Source: an uncultured Muribaculaceae bacterium
Lineage (GTDB): Bacteria; Bacteroidota; Bacteroidia; Bacteroidales; Muribaculaceae
Reading direction: 5' to 3'
NCBI GenBank assembly: GCA_910584055.1
Contig: CAJTZS010000011.1
Coordinates: 36,398-100,397 of the forward strand
Length of the DNA stretch: 64,000 nt
The notes under the pieces are model-generated. The model worked only from the letters and a program-made list of their open reading frames with translations, was not told where the DNA came from and made no database searches. Positions 41,831-51,166 of this stretch are shown in pieces. The translations under genes were made by a program, and so were the position numbers. How positions within the stretch are numbered: the first letter of the stretch is position 1; every line of letters begins with the position of its first letter.

Positions 41831-44359
41831 TTATTTGCCGTAAAGTTCATTCCACCATCTCGGATCATCCTGGAGATATTTGGCAAACCATGCCATTATA
41901 GTATCCTGCCATATGAGTTTTTTGTCGAAATCGGTTATCACATGGTTCTGACCATCGACTGTGATGAATTCTACATCGCGTCCCAAAAGACGGAGGGCAT
42001 TGAAAATCTGGATGCTTTCGCCAATCGGCACGTTGGTGTCTTCCGTGCCGTGTAGCAGGAGGAGTGGCGTATGGATTTTATCGGCATTAAAGAGGGAGCC
42101 TTGCTTGGTGAATAATTCAGGATTTGTCCAAGGATATGACTTGGCTGCCGCGATGGCGTTGTAGGAATATCCCCAATATCCCTCGCCCCAGTAACTTGTC
42201 ACGTTGGATATGCCGGCATGCGATACTGCCGCTGCGAAAATATCCGTAAGTGTCTGGAGATACTGTGTCATGAATCCGCCATAGGAAGCTCCGAGACATC
42301 CAACTTTTTTCTTATCTACGAAAGGATGTTCATCGCAGAATTTCTTCACACCTTCGATGATGTCTTCTGCGGTGCGTTTCCCCCATGCGTTTACGTGACG
42401 GGCGGAGAATTCCTGTCCGTAACCGGTGGTGCCGCTTGGATTGAGAACATATACCACATAGTCGCGCGAAGCGAACACTTGCGGTGCATAGGGATGGTGG
42501 ATTGAGGCGGTTGACGGAGAGGTGCCACCATAGTAGTAGACAATCAACGGGTATTTCTTCGACGGATCAAAATCCGGAGGGAGGCACATTACTCCGTCTA
42601 TATCCGTGCCGTCGGAAGACGTGAATTTCCAAGGCTCCATCTTGCCGAATCTGACATCCTTGAGTTCTGTCTGCATCGGGTCATCTATAAGACGGCTTTT
42701 ACCGTTCTTGAGGTTAAGAAGGTATGCTGCGCCGGTGTCAGTGAAGTCCCCTCCGTAATAAGACAGCCATTGGGCTTCATCGTCGCCTATGGAGAAAGAG
42801 AAAACGGAGCCAATCTTGCTATCGAGTTCTGTTATCTTTCCGTTATGGGGATTCAAGGAATAAATTTTTGTATAGAATCCGGTTTCCCCTAAGAAATAGA
42901 TGTTGCCGTCAATGGCGTTCCATACCGGATTACCCGCGAGGGCCGGGTCAAACTCTTTGGTGACGGGATTGACATCACCGTTGGCAATTGTGTATATGAA
43001 ACCTTGATTGTCGAAATCGTTGGGGATTTCATGACTGCCTGCATTTGCCCCTATGCCGTTGAATGCCTGGGGACTCCCTGTGATGAAGAGCTGTTTTGCA
43101 TCAGGAGAATATTTGGCATCGTTGATGAACCCGTCATTTCGGATGATTGTGTCAGTGGTGAGCGTGTTGAGGTCCATCTCGATGAGATCCTTGAAATAGA
43201 GAGGATACTTGTCGGCATGCATGGTGGAGGAAATGTAAAGCATCTTGCTGCCGTCTCTTGTGAAATCGCATATATATGTACTTGCTCCTCCGTATGTGAG
43301 CGTGGTTGTCACATGGGTATCAAGGTCATAGCGCATCACATATGAGCGGTCGCGGTCGCCGGGAATCCTGTCGTCAGGACTTTTTACCCGTTTCAGCGGA
43401 CCGGCATCTTTTGCGCCATCCACATTCTTATAATATATGAGGGATTTGCCATCGGGTGTGACATTGAAATTATTGTCAGGCACCCCGCGGGCAATCACCC
43501 GGCTCCTGAGTGTCGGAACTTCAAGAGCGATTACATCATACCCCCCCGGTTTCTTGGCGGCGTAGTATAGTGTTGAACCTTTGGGCATCCACTCGGCATA
43601 TGGAGTCACATCTTCTGTAATGACCTTTCCTGTGGCGGTCTCCTGCAGTGTGGCGCGATAATTTCTGTCGGTGGCAGAAAAGGTCTCGGAATACTTTGTC
43701 AGGAGATATTTCCCATCGGGAGAAATGCTGGTGCCTGACACTCTTTCTCCGGTCATTGTAAGACGCGTGGAGAAACGTCTGCCGATTTCCGGTCCCTCGG
43801 CAATTGCCACATCTTCGAATTCCTTGTCAGGAACGAATTCCAGTTTGAAATCGGGTGCGCTTTTGTCATCCGGCATCGACACAATGTTTACCTGAATTTC
43901 GTAATCGGCTTCCGGGTTCAATGTAAGTGTGCCGTTCGCATCGGCCGGTAGAGAGTCTGAAACTGTCTTCTTTGCTACGGAAGCACCATTGACAAGCACA
44001 TCTCCCATTGAGGTTGAATTGAGGATAAGCTTCCCTTTTGCAAACCTTGAGGCACGCATCCGGGTGGAAAATGTGTGAAGGTCGGGGCGTCCTTCCGCTT
44101 TTAAGAGCGTAACCCTTCCGGCGGTATCGGCGGTTATAGTGGTCCAGTCAGCCGTTTGTTCACGGAGAGACAACGGCACTCTCGCTCCGAGAAGCTGTTC
44201 GTGGGCGAATGCGTTCTCTTTCTGAAGACTGTCGGGAGTTGCCGGGACGTTTAGACGCACCGTAGGTGCCGACCTGAATTTTGTCAATGTGTAGGCTGAA
44301 GCTATACCCGAACAGAGTAACAACCCTGCCGCCAAAACCGGGAAGATGTTTTTGCTCAT
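41831..44359 (-). CDS. S9 family peptidase (prolyl oligopeptidase / DPP-like)
   Basis: Start placed at ATG 44359 (MSKNIFPVLAAGLLLCSGIA) because it carries the signal peptide and overlaps the FKBP stop as ATGA; the frame to 44515 is only overlap. The 842-aa product has an N-terminal beta-propeller with WD40-like PD40 repeats and a C-terminal alpha/beta hydrolase: GASYGGFMTQ (Ser), TEDTNVPIGES (Asp), DGQNHVITD (His). It is probably a periplasmic peptidase cleaving peptides at Pro or Ala. Confidence 0.9.
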   Translation of the reverse strand: MSKNIFPVLAAGLLLCSGIASAYTLTKFRSAPTVRLNVPATPDSLQKENAFAHEQLLGARVPLSLREQTADWTTITADTAGRVTLLKAEGRPDLHTFSTRMRASRFAKGKLILNSTSMGDVLVNGASVAKKTVSDSLPADANGTLTLNPEADYEIQVNIVSMPDDKSAPDFKLEFVPDKEFEDVAIAEGPEIGRRFSTRLTMTGERVSGTSISPDGKYLLTKYSETFSATDRNYRATLQETATGKVITEDVTPYAEWMPKGSTLYYAAKKPGGYDVIALEVPTLRSRVIARGVPDNNFNVTPDGKSLIYYKNVDGAKDAGPLKRVKSPDDRIPGDRDRSYVMRYDLDTHVTTTLTYGGASTYICDFTRDGSKMLYISSTMHADKYPLYFKDLIEMDLNTLTTDTIIRNDGFINDAKYSPDAKQLFITGSPQAFNGIGANAGSHEIPNDFDNQGFIYTIANGDVNPVTKEFDPALAGNPVWNAIDGNIYFLGETGFYTKIYSLNPHNGKITELDSKIGSVFSFSIGDDEAQWLSYYGGDFTDTGAAYLLNLKNGKSRLIDDPMQTELKDVRFGKMEPWKFTSSDGTDIDGVMCLPPDFDPSKKYPLIVYYYGGTSPSTASIHHPYAPQVFASRDYVVYVLNPSGTTGYGQEFSARHVNAWGKRTAEDIIEGVKKFCDEHPFVDKKKVGCLGASYGGFMTQYLQTLTDIFAAAVSHAGISNVTSYWGEGYWGYSYNAIAAAKSYPWTNPELFTKQGSLFNADKIHTPLLLLHGTEDTNVPIGESIQIFNALRLLGRDVEFITVDGQNHVITDFDKKLIWQDTIMAWFAKYLQDDPRWWNELYGK

Positions 44360-44895
44360 TTCTTTTCGTAATATGGGATACCTTTCATCTTGACATGATA
44401 GATGAGTGCGGAGAAGGGGAGTATGGAACCACGTGACGAAGAACCATATGCCGAACCGGCGGGGATGACAAGTGTCACGGAGTCTCCGACATGCATGGAA
44501 GTCATGGCAACCCACATCCCTACGATGTTTTTGTTGGGCATGCTTTGATAAATACTGTCGCCGTTTGTTGTCATGCTGTATGAATCGCCTAAGGAAGCGC
44601 CATTGATGTCTTCCATCTCATATTTTATATTGACGGTGGAATTGCTCAGGGGTTTGAGGTTCTTCTCCGTAAGCGAGCGGTCGTTGTGCCATTTGATAAG
44701 CACGAAATCGTTCGGTGCCCACTCGGGAGTGACTTTGGTATAGACTTTCTCCCCGTTCTCGGTAAGGTCTTCCATCTTAGCCACGTAATCCTCGTTCTGC
44801 TGTTTCCATTCCGTATAGTCCGGTTGGTCGTCCTCGCTCAGACATCCGGAAAGAATGACCGCCGTCAGCGGAAGGAAATAAAAAAGTTTCTTCAT
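44356..44895 (-). CDS. FKBP-type peptidyl-prolyl isomerase lipoprotein
   Basis: A 179-aa lipoprotein (lipobox ILSGC, Cys at 18). The C-terminal half is FKBP_C: KNIVGMWVAMTSMHVGDSVT and IPAGSAYGSSSRGSILPFSA, close to the canonical PxxxAYG. It would help fold envelope proteins. It is coupled to the S9 peptidase by 4 nt. Confidence 0.85.
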   Translation of the reverse strand: MKKLFYFLPLTAVILSGCLSEDDQPDYTEWKQQNEDYVAKMEDLTENGEKVYTKVTPEWAPNDFVLIKWHNDRSLTEKNLKPLSNSTVNIKYEMEDINGASLGDSYSMTTNGDSIYQSMPNKNIVGMWVAMTSMHVGDSVTLVIPAGSAYGSSSRGSILPFSALIYHVKMKGIPYYEKK

Positions 44896-44922
44896 TGTCG
44901 TTATTGTGTGATGCGCGGTGCA

Positions 44923-45519
44923 TTAAAATTTAACTTCCGGTGCTTTCTGCGCCCCGGCTTCAGCCTTGAACTGTGGTTTCTCCTTGAATCCGAACCATCC
45001 TGCATAGATGTTTGTGGGGAATTTCTTGATACTTGTGTTGTATTCCATCACGGCTTCCGTGTAGCGTTTGCGTTCGGTGGATATGCGGTTTTCCGTGCCC
45101 TCCAGTTCTGTCTGCAACGCCATGAAGTTGGTGTTGGCTTTCAGGTCGGGATATGCCTCGCGGACAGCGTTCACGTAGATGTCGAGTGCTCCCTTGAGCG
45201 CGCTCTGTGCCTGCTGGTACTGCTCGATGTTCTCCTGCGGATTTTCCACAGACTGTGCTGCATCGTATGCTTTTGTCAGTCCGGCGCGGGCGTTGGTCAC
45301 AGCTTCAAGAGTGCTGCTCTCGTGCTCCGCATACCCTTTCACGGTGTTGACAATGTTGGGTATGAGGTCGGCGCGACGCTGATATTGGTTTTCTACCTGT
45401 GCCCAGCTTTGATCCACCTGCTGCTGTTTCTCCACAAGGCTGTTGTAATTGCAGGAGGAGAGAGAGGTAATGGCCATGACTGCCATCACTGCAAACATTA
45501 TATCTTTAATAAGTTTCAT
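44923..45519 (-). CDS. lemA: LemA family protein
   Basis: A 198-aa protein with an N-terminal membrane anchor or signal (MKLIKDIMFAVMAVMAI), YNSLVEKQQQVDQSWAQVEN, YQRRADLIPNIVNTVKGYAE and NTSIKKFPTNIYAGWFGFKE, all LemA hallmarks. It is a helical envelope protein of poorly known function. It is 31 nt after glyS, and the gap is filled by the TAAGAGCTTG-type repeat. Confidence 0.92.
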   Translation of the reverse strand: MKLIKDIMFAVMAVMAITSLSSCNYNSLVEKQQQVDQSWAQVENQYQRRADLIPNIVNTVKGYAEHESSTLEAVTNARAGLTKAYDAAQSVENPQENIEQYQQAQSALKGALDIYVNAVREAYPDLKANTNFMALQTELEGTENRISTERKRYTEAVMEYNTSIKKFPTNIYAGWFGFKEKPQFKAEAGAQKAPEVKF

Positions 45520-45533
45520 AAGTTTCTAATTTT

Positions 45534-45553
45534 TTGTTTTAAACAAGCTCTTA
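45534..45553 (-). repeat. Solo head of element I at the end of glyS
   Basis: TAAGAGCTTGTTTAAAACAA on the minus strand. Its first three bases are the glyS stop codon. It agrees with the head of element I over TAAGAGCTTGTTTAAAA. Confidence 0.6.
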
Positions 45554-47095
45554 AATCAGCTTTTTGAGCAAACTGTTGAGGCTGACCTCTTCAGAGAGAA
45601 TTCTTTCGAGTTCATCTACGGTGAGGCGTCTCTGCTCCATGCTGTCGCGTTCGCGCAATGTGACAGTTCCGTCTTCGAGTGTCTGGTGGTCAACGGTGAT
45701 GCAATAAGGAGTGCCGATTGCATCCTGACGGCGGTAACGCTTGCCGATGGAGTCTTTCTCGTCATATTGGCAAGTGAAGTCGAATCTCAGGCGGTGCTGT
45801 ATCTCGCGGGCCTTTTCGGGGAGGCCGTCTTTCTTGACCAGCGGCAGCACGGCACATTTCACAGGGGCTATAGGCGCAGGGAAATGAAGCACGGCGCGGC
45901 GGTCGCCGTTCCCGAGGTCCTGATCTTCGTAGCAGCTGCAGAACACGCTCAGGAACATGCGGTCAACTCCGATTGATGTCTCTATAACGTAAGGAACGTA
46001 GCTTTCGTTTAGTTCCGGATCGAAATACTGAATCTTCTTCCCTGAGAATTTCTCGTGTTGCGAGAGGTCGAAGTTTGTGCGTGAATGGATGCCCTCAACC
46101 TCTTTGAAACCAAACGGCATCTCGAATTCGATGTCGGTCGCGGCGTTGGCGTAATGGGCAAGTTTCTCGTGGTCGTGGAAACGGTATTTGGTGTCTCCAA
46201 GTCCGAGGTTCTTATGCCATTTGAGACGTGTCTGACGCCAGAAATCGAACCATTTAAGTTCCTCGCCGGGGCGAACGAAGAACTGCATCTCCATCTGTTC
46301 GAATTCACGCATACGGAAGATGAACTGGCGGGCAACGATCTCGTTGCGGAATGCTTTTCCTATCTGCGCGATACCGAAGGGGAGGCGCATACGCCCTGTC
46401 TTTTGCACGTTAAGGTAGTTCACGAATATTCCCTGTGCCGTTTCGGGACGCAGGTATACATCCATCGCCCCGTCAGCCGTTGACCCCATCTCGGTTTTAA
46501 ACATGAGGTTGAACTGACGTACATCTGTCCAGTTCCGTGTGCCGCTGATTGGGTCAACAATCTCATAGTCAAGGATAATTTGCTTGAGATCTACAAGGTC
46601 ATTGGCGTTCATGGCCTCAGAGAAGCGGGTATGCAGCTCGTCACGCTTGCGTTGGTGTTCAAGCACGCGCGGGTTTGTCTGGCGGAACATCGCCTCGTCA
46701 AAGCTGTCGCCGAAACGTTTGGCGGCTTTTGCCACCTCTTTGTTTATCTTCTCGTCGAATTTCGCTATTTCGTCTTCAATGAGTACGTCTGCGCGGTAAC
46801 GCTTCTTTGAATCCTTATTGTCGATCAAGGGGTCGTTGAAAGCGTCAACATGGCCGGATGCTTTCCAGATTGTGGGATGCATGAAGATAGCCGAGTCAAT
46901 GCCCACGATATTGTCATGGAGCATTGTCATGGCCTCCCACCAGTAACGTTTGATATTGTTTTTCAACTCAACGCCGTTCTGACCGTAATCGTAAACGGCG
47001 GATAGGCCGTCGTAAATCTCACTTGATTGAAACACAAACCCATACTCCTTTGCATGGGCTATTATTGTCTTGAAAACATCTTCCTGTTTTGCCAT
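45551..47095 (-). CDS. glyS: Glycyl-tRNA synthetase, single-chain class II
   Basis: A 514-aa enzyme of the alpha2 (eukaryal/archaeal-like) GlyRS type: IYDGLSAVYDYGQNGVELKN at the N-terminus, MFKTEMGSTADGAMDVYLRP and ETAQGIFVNYLNVQ (motif 2 zone), and a C-terminal anticodon domain starting APIAPVKCAVLPLVKKDGL. It charges tRNA-Gly. It has its own promoter at 47171-47202 and ends inside a repeat head. Confidence 0.94.
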   Translation of the reverse strand: MAKQEDVFKTIIAHAKEYGFVFQSSEIYDGLSAVYDYGQNGVELKNNIKRYWWEAMTMLHDNIVGIDSAIFMHPTIWKASGHVDAFNDPLIDNKDSKKRYRADVLIEDEIAKFDEKINKEVAKAAKRFGDSFDEAMFRQTNPRVLEHQRKRDELHTRFSEAMNANDLVDLKQIILDYEIVDPISGTRNWTDVRQFNLMFKTEMGSTADGAMDVYLRPETAQGIFVNYLNVQKTGRMRLPFGIAQIGKAFRNEIVARQFIFRMREFEQMEMQFFVRPGEELKWFDFWRQTRLKWHKNLGLGDTKYRFHDHEKLAHYANAATDIEFEMPFGFKEVEGIHSRTNFDLSQHEKFSGKKIQYFDPELNESYVPYVIETSIGVDRMFLSVFCSCYEDQDLGNGDRRAVLHFPAPIAPVKCAVLPLVKKDGLPEKAREIQHRLRFDFTCQYDEKDSIGKRYRRQDAIGTPYCITVDHQTLEDGTVTLRERDSMEQRRLTVDELERILSEEVSLNSLLKKLI

Positions 47096-47170
47096 TGCTC
47101 TATTATGATTGAGTCTATTATGCTTTATCTATTCGAATTCGCTCCGTTTTATAAAAGCGTATTTAACACG

Positions 47171-47202
47171 CAAATTTACTGATAAATTTCCACTTCCGCA
47201 AA
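47171..47202 (-). promoter_or_regulatory. Promoter of glyS
   Basis: On the minus strand TTTG (47199-47202), 20 nt, TAAATTTG (47171-47178). It would start near 47164, giving a leader of about 70 nt. Confidence 0.7.
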
Positions 47203-47249
47203 ATTATCCTTGCAATTCCAACAATTCGCGGGTTATAATTAAAGAATTA

Positions 47250-47281
47250 TTTCCGTAATTGGGAATAATTCACTAATTTTG
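47250..47281 (+). promoter_or_regulatory. Promoter of fabD-asd
   Basis: TTTC (47250-47253), 20 nt, TAATTTTG (47274-47281); one mismatch in the -33 box. It is back to back with the glyS promoter. Confidence 0.55.
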
Positions 47282-47351
47282 TGGGCTGAAACGGCTATGT
47301 GTCGTTTCGCTTCTTTTTTTTGAATAACAAAAGTCTACAGAGATAATAGAA

Positions 47352-48230
47352 ATGAAAGCTTATGTATTCCCGGGCCAGGGTGCCCAGTTCGTCGGTATGG
47401 GCAAGGACCTTTACGACAACAATCCCGAAGCAAAAGAGTATTTCGAAAAGGCCAATGATATTTTAGGCTTCCGCATTACCGACCTGATGTTTGAAGGCAC
47501 GGAGGATGACCTGAAGCAGACAAAGGTGACACAGCCGGCAATCTTCCTTCACAGCGTGCTTCTCGCCAAGAGCCTTGGCGAGGAATTCAAGCCGGATATG
47601 GTTGCAGGGCACAGCCTCGGCGAATTTTCTGCCCTTGTTGCTGCCGGCGCACTCAGCTTCGAGGAGGGTCTGAAACTCGTGTCGAAACGTGCTCACGCAA
47701 TGCAGAAAGCCTGCGAACTCCGTCCTTCAACAATGGCGGCCGTGCTCGCACTTCCGGATGCGAAGGTTGAGGAACTTTGCGCTGAAGTTGACGATGTTGT
47801 GGCTCCCGCCAACTATAACTGTCCGGGTCAGGTTGTGATTTCCGGTACAATGGAAGGTATCGACGCTGCCTGCGAGAAGATGCTCGCCGCAGGTGCCAAG
47901 CGTGCGATGAAACTCAAAGTCGGAGGTGCATTCCACAGCCCCCTCATGCAGCCCGCGCAGGAGGAACTTGCAGAAGCTATCGCGGAGGCTAAGTTCAGCA
48001 CGCCGGTTTGTCCCGTTTATCAGAATGTTGACGGCAAACCTCATACCGATCCCGAGGAAATCAAGGCGAACCTTATCAAACAGCTCACTGCTCCCGTGCG
48101 TTGGACGTATGATGTGGAGGCCATGATTGCGGATGGCGCTGACGAGTTTATCGAACTCGGCCCGGGTTCAGTCCTTCAGGGTCTTGTGAAGAAAATCAAC
48201 CGCGAAGTTGCAACTTCAGGAAAACAGTAA
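47352..48230 (+). CDS. fabD: Malonyl-CoA:ACP transacylase
   Basis: A 292-aa FabD with MKAYVFPGQGAQFVGMGKDL at the start, active-site AGHSLGEFSALVAAG (Ser), GGAFHSPLMQPA (His) and ELGPGSVLQGLVKKI at the end. It makes malonyl-ACP for fatty-acid synthesis. It lies 5 nt before asd. Confidence 0.95.
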   Translation: MKAYVFPGQGAQFVGMGKDLYDNNPEAKEYFEKANDILGFRITDLMFEGTEDDLKQTKVTQPAIFLHSVLLAKSLGEEFKPDMVAGHSLGEFSALVAAGALSFEEGLKLVSKRAHAMQKACELRPSTMAAVLALPDAKVEELCAEVDDVVAPANYNCPGQVVISGTMEGIDAACEKMLAAGAKRAMKLKVGGAFHSPLMQPAQEELAEAIAEAKFSTPVCPVYQNVDGKPHTDPEEIKANLIKQLTAPVRWTYDVEAMIADGADEFIELGPGSVLQGLVKKINREVATSGKQ

Positions 48231-48235
48231 TCAAA

Positions 48236-49255
48236 ATGAATATTGCAATTGTAGGAGCAAGCGGTGCGGTAGGGCAAGAATTCCTGCGCGTCCTCGACGA
48301 GCAGAACTTCCCTATCGACAATATGCGTCTGTTCGGTTCCAAGCGAAGCGCCGGAAGCACGCGTACATTCCGTGGGAAAGAATACGTTATTGAGGAACTT
48401 ACCCATGATTCGGATTTCTCCCGTATAGATATCGCGTTCACTTCAGCTGGAGCCTCCACATCCAAGGAATTTGCCGAAGTCATCACGCGTCATGGCGCGT
48501 TGATGATCGACAACAGCTCCGCTTTCCGTATGGATGAAGATGTGCCGTTGGTTGTTCCGGAGGTTAACGGTGAGGATGCGTTGGTAAGGCCGCGCAATAT
48601 CATAGGCAATCCCAACTGCACCACTATACAGATGGTTGTGGCTCTGAAACCGATTGACAATCTCAGTCATATCCACCGTGTGCGTGTAGCCACTTATCAG
48701 GCTGCCAGCGGGGCAGGGGCTGCGGCGATGGAGGAACTGAAAGTCCAGACCGCTCAGTTGAGCCGTGGTGAAGAGCCTACGGTAGAGAAATTCAAATATC
48801 AGTTGGCGTTCAATGTCATCCCTCATGTGGATGTTTTCACTGAAAACGACTACACTAAAGAGGAGATGAAAATGTTTAACGAGACGCGCAAGATAATGCA
48901 TTCCGACATCCGTGTCTCCGCTACCTGTGTCCGTGTTCCCGTGCTGCGTGCCCACAGCGAGGCTATCTGGGTGGAGACGGAGTCTCCGCTGAGTTGCGAG
49001 GCTGTACGCAAGGCATTTGAGGAAGCTCCGGGATTGGTTGTAATGGAAGAGAAAGAGGGAGAGAAATTCTATCCGATGCCTCTTCATATAGCAGACAAGG
49101 ATCCTGTCTATGTCGGCAGGTTGCGCAAAGACCTTTGCGACGACTGCGGGCTCAGCTTCTGGGTGGTCGGCGACCAGATTAAGAAGGGTGCAGCCCTCAA
49201 CGCCGTCCAGATTGCCCAATGGCTTCTTGCCAACGACCCCCGCTTCAAAAACTGA
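48236..49255 (+). CDS. asd: Aspartate-semialdehyde dehydrogenase
   Basis: A 339-aa enzyme with NADP-binding GASGAVGQEFLRVL, SAGASTSKEFAEV, IGNPNCTTIQMVV (catalytic Cys) and AHSEAIWVETE. It reduces aspartyl phosphate in lysine, threonine, methionine and diaminopimelate synthesis. Cotranscribed with fabD; followed by an element-I head-like fragment and a terminator. Confidence 0.95.
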   Translation: MNIAIVGASGAVGQEFLRVLDEQNFPIDNMRLFGSKRSAGSTRTFRGKEYVIEELTHDSDFSRIDIAFTSAGASTSKEFAEVITRHGALMIDNSSAFRMDEDVPLVVPEVNGEDALVRPRNIIGNPNCTTIQMVVALKPIDNLSHIHRVRVATYQAASGAGAAAMEELKVQTAQLSRGEEPTVEKFKYQLAFNVIPHVDVFTENDYTKEEMKMFNETRKIMHSDIRVSATCVRVPVLRAHSEAIWVETESPLSCEAVRKAFEEAPGLVVMEEKEGEKFYPMPLHIADKDPVYVGRLRKDLCDDCGLSFWVVGDQIKKGAALNAVQIAQWLLANDPRFKN

Positions 49256-49263
49256 CAGACTCT

Positions 49264-49287
49264 ACATTTATTTTTAGACAAGCTCTA
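49264..49287 (-). repeat. Degenerate head of element I after asd
   Basis: ACATTTATTTTTAGACAAGC-TCT matches the right head of element I (ACATTTATTTTTAAACAAGC) with one change. It is a solo fragment with no hairpin body. Confidence 0.6.
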
Positions 49288-49294
49288 AATAATG

Positions 49295-49335
49295 AAAAGG
49301 CGCATCGATTCAATCGGTGCGCCTTTCGTTTTTGG
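49295..49335 (+). terminator. Terminator of fabD-asd
   Basis: AAAGGCGCATCGAT and ATCGGTGCGCCTTT form a stem with a short loop and a following CGTTTTT run. Confidence 0.8.
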
Positions 49336-49395
49336 ACAAACTATGTAAAAAAACATTAAACTTTTAGTCTTAGTATGTTGTTTTGTTAAAAAATC

Positions 49396-49818
49396 ATGTA
49401 TATGAATAATTACATTCAAACAATATTTTTGATTCTTTCGAGTATATTCCTATACTCTTGTGAAGGTCTGCAAAATAAAACAAATGATAATTTATCAGAC
49501 AATTATTCAGAGATTTCAGTAGACCCTCAAAAAATTAATTTTGGCGACTTAAATAAAAATAAGAGGCGGTTCGTAACAGTGGCATTCAATGTTTACAATA
49601 ATTCGGTCAATGAAATAAATGTTAAAAAAGTTGATGTGTCATGCGGATGTATGAAGCCTCTCGTAAAAACATTCAAACTTCAACCACATGAATCAAAAGA
49701 AATACAAATTCAAATAAATTTAGAACACCAAAAGGGTAAATTTGACAAAAGAGTGTTTATTCGTTCAGACACGCATAAGAAAGTAAATACGGTGAGAATT
49801 ATTGGTAATGTTGAATAA
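49396..49818 (+). CDS. DUF1573 lipoprotein
   Basis: A 140-aa lipoprotein (lipobox LYSC near residue 22) with the DUF1573 fold: INFGDLNKNKRRFVTVAFNV, VDVSCGCMKPLV and PHESKEIQIQINLEHQKGKF. DUF1573 is an Ig-like (ASH/HYDIN-type) domain seen in Bacteroidetes beside peptide precursors. AT-rich; first of a three-gene AT-rich locus. Start ATG 49396 or 49402. Confidence 0.82.
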   Translation: MYMNNYIQTIFLILSSIFLYSCEGLQNKTNDNLSDNYSEISVDPQKINFGDLNKNKRRFVTVAFNVYNNSVNEINVKKVDVSCGCMKPLVKTFKLQPHESKEIQIQINLEHQKGKFDKRVFIRSDTHKKVNTVRIIGNVE

Positions 49819-49832
49819 ATAAAAATTATCAC

Positions 49833-50564
49833 ATGCTTAAATTATTAAAATACATGGTAATCCTAATACCAAGTTTAATATGCGGTTGCAGCCAGGAAGA
49901 TATTTCCTATAGCTGTGATCCAGAAACCGATATATGGGTAAAAGAAAATCTAAAGACAGGAAAAAGAATGACAAGATCTGAATGGCAAGATCTTGAATCT
50001 ATATCGTTGAAGAAAGCTTGTTATGGCGTTTTTTCAAAAGAACAAAGGGTAAATTTTTGGAATGATAAACTACAGGAAGTGTTAAAACTTGATTGGAATG
50101 AATCCGAAAGAGAACACATTTTTGAGTTACTTAATTTTGTAAACAGTCATACAGAGTATTTTTCTAAAAATGAATTATCGGATAACGATTACGAAATTTT
50201 AGATTCTTTCATTTACTTATGGAATGAGAAAGCCTCAGAGGAGCTGAATTGGGATAATAAGGTTATATATGCTATCTCAGCATGCGGAGACAAAATGTTA
50301 GATAAGGAAGGAAATTTAGCTTCTAATTATTCTGTGTCTGAGATTTCGACACAGTCGGAAACACCGGATTGTATTTGTTCAAAAAGATCTGATTGGTGCA
50401 ACATGTACACCCAAGGAATAAAACAACCGACGATACCCACACCGATTACACCCGGTATCAAGGCTGATTGCGGAAATGTTAAATGCAATTCGGGTGGAGC
50501 ATGCGGTACATTGCTAATGTATACTTGTGATGGGTCTTGTATAGCAAGTATTGTAACAGGATAA
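49833..50564 (+). CDS. Fulvocin-C-related Cys-rich lipoprotein
   Basis: A 243-aa lipoprotein (IPSLICGC, Cys at about residue 20). A helical region (residues about 30-160) is followed by a tail rich in cysteine and proline: CICSKRSDWC, TPITPGIKADCGNVKC, GGACGTLLMYTCDGSC. This resembles the proteins annotated as bacteriocin fulvocin C-related in Bacteroidetes, by memory of the layout. It has 8 or more tail cysteines. Whether it is an antibacterial is unknown. Low GC and foreign-looking. Confidence 0.6.
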   Translation: MLKLLKYMVILIPSLICGCSQEDISYSCDPETDIWVKENLKTGKRMTRSEWQDLESISLKKACYGVFSKEQRVNFWNDKLQEVLKLDWNESEREHIFELLNFVNSHTEYFSKNELSDNDYEILDSFIYLWNEKASEELNWDNKVIYAISACGDKMLDKEGNLASNYSVSEISTQSETPDCICSKRSDWCNMYTQGIKQPTIPTPITPGIKADCGNVKCNSGGACGTLLMYTCDGSCIASIVTG

Positions 50565-50568
50565 GATT

Positions 50569-51027
50569 ATGAGCGACAGACGATTTAAATTGGGAGGTGT
50601 CCTTGTGTTGGCATTTATTATGTCGATGGCACTGGATTTGCTGATAATGCTGCTAAGAGGGGGATATATCGATATGCCGGGATTAACATCAACACAATTA
50701 TGCAATTTGTTTTATGCCGGATTGTTTACTCCTTTTACATATTACTTATTGAAATATTATCATTCAGAGAGCAACGATCTCTATTTAATGATAGCCATAT
50801 TAATCGGGGCTATTATTCTCCAATCGATTGTTCATCTTTATGATTGGGAAGCTACTGCATGGACATTCTGGGGTATCCCGGTAAGAGTGATTGCAATTAT
50901 CTCCGGATTCGCTCTTTATAAAATCAAAAACACTGATTTAAAAAAGATTTTAATGCTTTTTTATATTATTTCCGGAGTATTGATTTCCATCCCTTGTACT
51001 ACCTGGTGGGAAATCTATGCGAGGTGA
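50569..51027 (+). CDS. Small four-span membrane protein (152 aa)
   Basis: A 152-aa protein with about four to five membrane helices (LGGVLVLAFIMSMALDLLIM; LYLMIAILIGAIILQSIVHL; GIPVRVIAIISGFALY; LMLFYIISGVLIS). No known family. It starts 4 nt after the Cys-rich lipoprotein stop, so it may be its immunity, export or anchoring partner. This is inference from position. Confidence 0.65.
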   Translation: MSDRRFKLGGVLVLAFIMSMALDLLIMLLRGGYIDMPGLTSTQLCNLFYAGLFTPFTYYLLKYYHSESNDLYLMIAILIGAIILQSIVHLYDWEATAWTFWGIPVRVIAIISGFALYKIKNTDLKKILMLFYIISGVLISIPCTTWWEIYAR

Positions 51028-51060
51028 TTCAATAACTTTCAAACGAGTGTTATTATAATT

Positions 51061-51098
51061 AAACGGTGTCTGCAGTTTTGTAGACTCCGTTTTTTTTA
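51061..51098 (+). terminator. Terminator of the fulvocin-like locus
   Basis: AAACGGTGTCT and AGACTCCGTTT with loop and a run of eight T. Confidence 0.75.
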
Positions 51099-51105
51099 TA
51101 AATAT

Positions 51106-51136
51106 TTTGTCAGTTTGGATTGTTTTATTATTTTTG
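51106..51136 (+). promoter_or_regulatory. Promoter of SPFH-Arc operon
   Basis: TTTG (51106-51109), 19 nt, TATTTTTG (51129-51136): a full consensus. It shows that the start of the SPFH gene must be 51167, not 51107. Confidence 0.78.
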
Positions 51137-51166
51137 CATCAAAATAATATCAAAACAATATCAGTT

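Noticed and set aside
44360..44515. N-terminal extension of the S9 peptidase
   Set aside because: Its text is antisense-like and Cys/His/Arg-rich, it overlaps the FKBP gene, and a proper signal peptide begins at 44359.
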